From contig OX485803.1 in the NCBI GenBank assembly GCA_950295325.1, positions 31,489,554 to 31,553,553 on the forward strand: 64,000 nucleotides of DNA, written 5' to 3'. A program made the position numbers and the translations under genes. This document shows, piece after piece, positions 62,300-64,000 of this stretch. The notes beneath the pieces are model-generated. The model saw nothing but the letters and a program-made list of their open reading frames with translations, did no database searches and was not told where the DNA came from. How positions within the stretch are numbered: position 1 is the first letter of the stretch; each line of letters begins with the position of its first letter. The DNA is from Polytrichum commune. Taxonomy: Eukaryota > Streptophyta > Polytrichopsida > Polytrichales > Polytrichaceae.

Positions 62300-64000
62300 A
62301 TCATGCCGGTGGCAACACCAAGGTGATCACTTTTAGCCTTTGATTTTCCCCCTTTTTTAGGATGTGCATATCCCAATCCCATTAAAATGTGCATACAATG
62401 CTTTCCATGTTTGGTAAGTTTTTGGTGCATGTTCACAATTAAATATGGAGGTTTGAACAGAAACATTATATATTGCTTCATTGAGGGTCAAACTCAATTT
62501 GGCATGCCAAGAGGTGTTTAAATTAGTCTGACCCTCAATGAACCACAATGGGCCACTCTATAGTCAAATTTGAACATTGACTCCAAGCATGTATCAAATA
62601 GGATAATTGATTAATTAATTAATTTCTAAAAATTGTTTCAATTCAAAACAACCAATGTGAAATCATAAGGGGACCAACTCCGACAAAAAGTCCCATTCAA
62701 ATAAAGGATAACTCTACTATGATCGTGCACTGAACAAAATCTCTTGTTGCAAGTGATGATACGCTTGAAAGACAATAGAGGTATATGATGTACTTTTGTT
62801 TCTTGTACAAACTCGGTGTGGTTCAGGCCATTTTATTTCCTTGGCATTGACCTAGTTCTATAACATCCCTTCTTTATTATGCTTGTCACATAAGTAGATT
62901 CACAAACAGATCTTCCTATAAGAGCCTTGACTTGAAAAAAATTTCAAAAAAACTTCTTTGTCAAGAAGCATAAAAGGTCCCCATGTTCCAACTAAAGAAA
63001 GGAGTGGCTCTCTAGGGTCCACACGGTGCAACTAGTCAACCTCAAGAAGGGTGACAAACATTTTGAAATGATCAACTAAGTCAACACTGATTGATTTGGT
63101 GTTCTATGAGCTTTTAGAGTTGGAACAATATAAAAGAGATTGTTGGCACCCAAGACTGAATCACGCACTTTTAAATCTTTCTTCAAGTACAATAAGGATA
63201 GAAAATTGTTGCCAACAACTTGTATTATATATGCCCAATTCCTCTACTCGTACTTATTCTACTCATTGTTGAGACAGTCCATATTTCAAGTAAGAACAAT
63301 CACAATGTAGTGCCAACAAGGTCTTGTAGTCTTGTCATAGTCTAAAGGTCTAGAACAATGTTCGTCTGTATCAAGTTCTACATAGATAATTATTATAGCT
63401 TTGAGGAATATGGTAGAGTCAATCATTGTAGGTAATGAGTTTAGTTCTTGTTATGTTTATACAAAAAAATATTTCATGACCACGCTTGTATACATATTAT
63501 AAGGCCACCAGTTATTGGTTCCCTATCTTGTATATCAATCTCAACTCAAACTTCTCCTTTTCTTGCTATATTCAAATTTGAATAGTTGATTTAACGACTA
63601 TCCTCCTTTAATAAAATCTTAATAGAATATAACTGATGATATATTATTGAAAATTACATAGACTCTTGAGACTAGAGTTTTCTACTGTTTACTTCCCATC
63701 TCCACAACTAAAAGGCTTTCAATAATGACATTTTCTTTGAGAATTACTATGTAGCAGATATCAATAATGCTCGGTTTTAAAAATAAATAAAACCGCACGG
63801 ACACCTATACTTCATAACCACATGATTAACCAACAATGACATGTATAATCAAGCAACACTGGTCCAAGCCCTGTCTAGCAATTTAAGCCGATGTGCTAAC
63901 GCCGCTTGATTTTATTGGGGCCAGATCATTCCTCTATGTCTTCTTGCATAATTTACATGCTCAGTGAGTGTGGTTGGGTGTTAGCCATTTGCAGAAGTCA
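62300..64000. other. Repeat-rich region to the window end
   Basis: 62400-62600 resembles the foldback repeat at 22840-23010. The rest is AT-rich without recognised genes. If the bHLH gene continues, this is intron sequence. Confidence 0.4.

Overview
This is nuclear DNA from a land plant. Its genes are split by GT-AG introns of 180 bp to about 1.8 kb, it is rich in plant-type transposons, and its only recognisable genes belong to plant families: GDSL esterase/lipases, a class IV aminotransferase and a plant-type bHLH factor. There are no bacterial-style operons, no CRISPR array and no confident tRNA gene. The bHLH domain looks to me most like proteins of seed-free plants, but the species cannot be named from the sequence.

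Layout. 1-290: 3' end of a LINE. 1306-6739: GDSL gene 1, followed by three tandem copies of its own last coding segment (6851-7586). 8198-8790: a MITE with 8-bp target duplications. 8949-9548: a trihelix/Myb-like fragment. 11852-18605: a complete-ended 6.75-kb CACTA transposon carrying leftover coding exons. 19612-23979: GDSL gene 2. 26412-31003: GDSL gene 3. 33252-35007 (minus): class IV aminotransferase, with a tandem repeat array in its intron and a LINE fragment ending in 25 GAAAT units just upstream. 37280-37869: second copy of the 8-bp-TSD MITE. About 37.9-56.5 kb: no gene recognised; MITEs of several families, dispersed repeats and paired G/C homopolymer tracts. 56.6-57.1 kb: a GC-rich island. 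58910-60957 and probably beyond: bHLH gene. 61.1-64 kb: repeats, including a 5S rRNA-like sequence that also occurs in intron 4 of GDSL gene 2.

How the genes relate. The three GDSL genes lie head to tail on the + strand with the same five-exon plan and the same intron phases (1, 1, 0, 1), so they are tandem duplicates. They encode secreted esterases of 405, 403 and 390 residues. Gene 3 keeps every canonical catalytic block; gene 1 has GNS in place of GDS and gene 2 has lost a block II glycine, which suggests functional divergence within the array. The aminotransferase and bHLH genes have no evident link to the array.

The transposon layer is unusually readable. It includes a CACTA element with a 3-bp TSD, a nested pair of TA-flanked MITEs with a paralogous empty site, a piggyBac-like element with TTAA ends, a Tourist-like MITE with a TAA duplication, and two copies of a MITE with 8-bp duplications. 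All splice sites and joins were inferred by eye from reading frame, consensus signals and comparison of the three paralogues; no transcripts or database searches were available.
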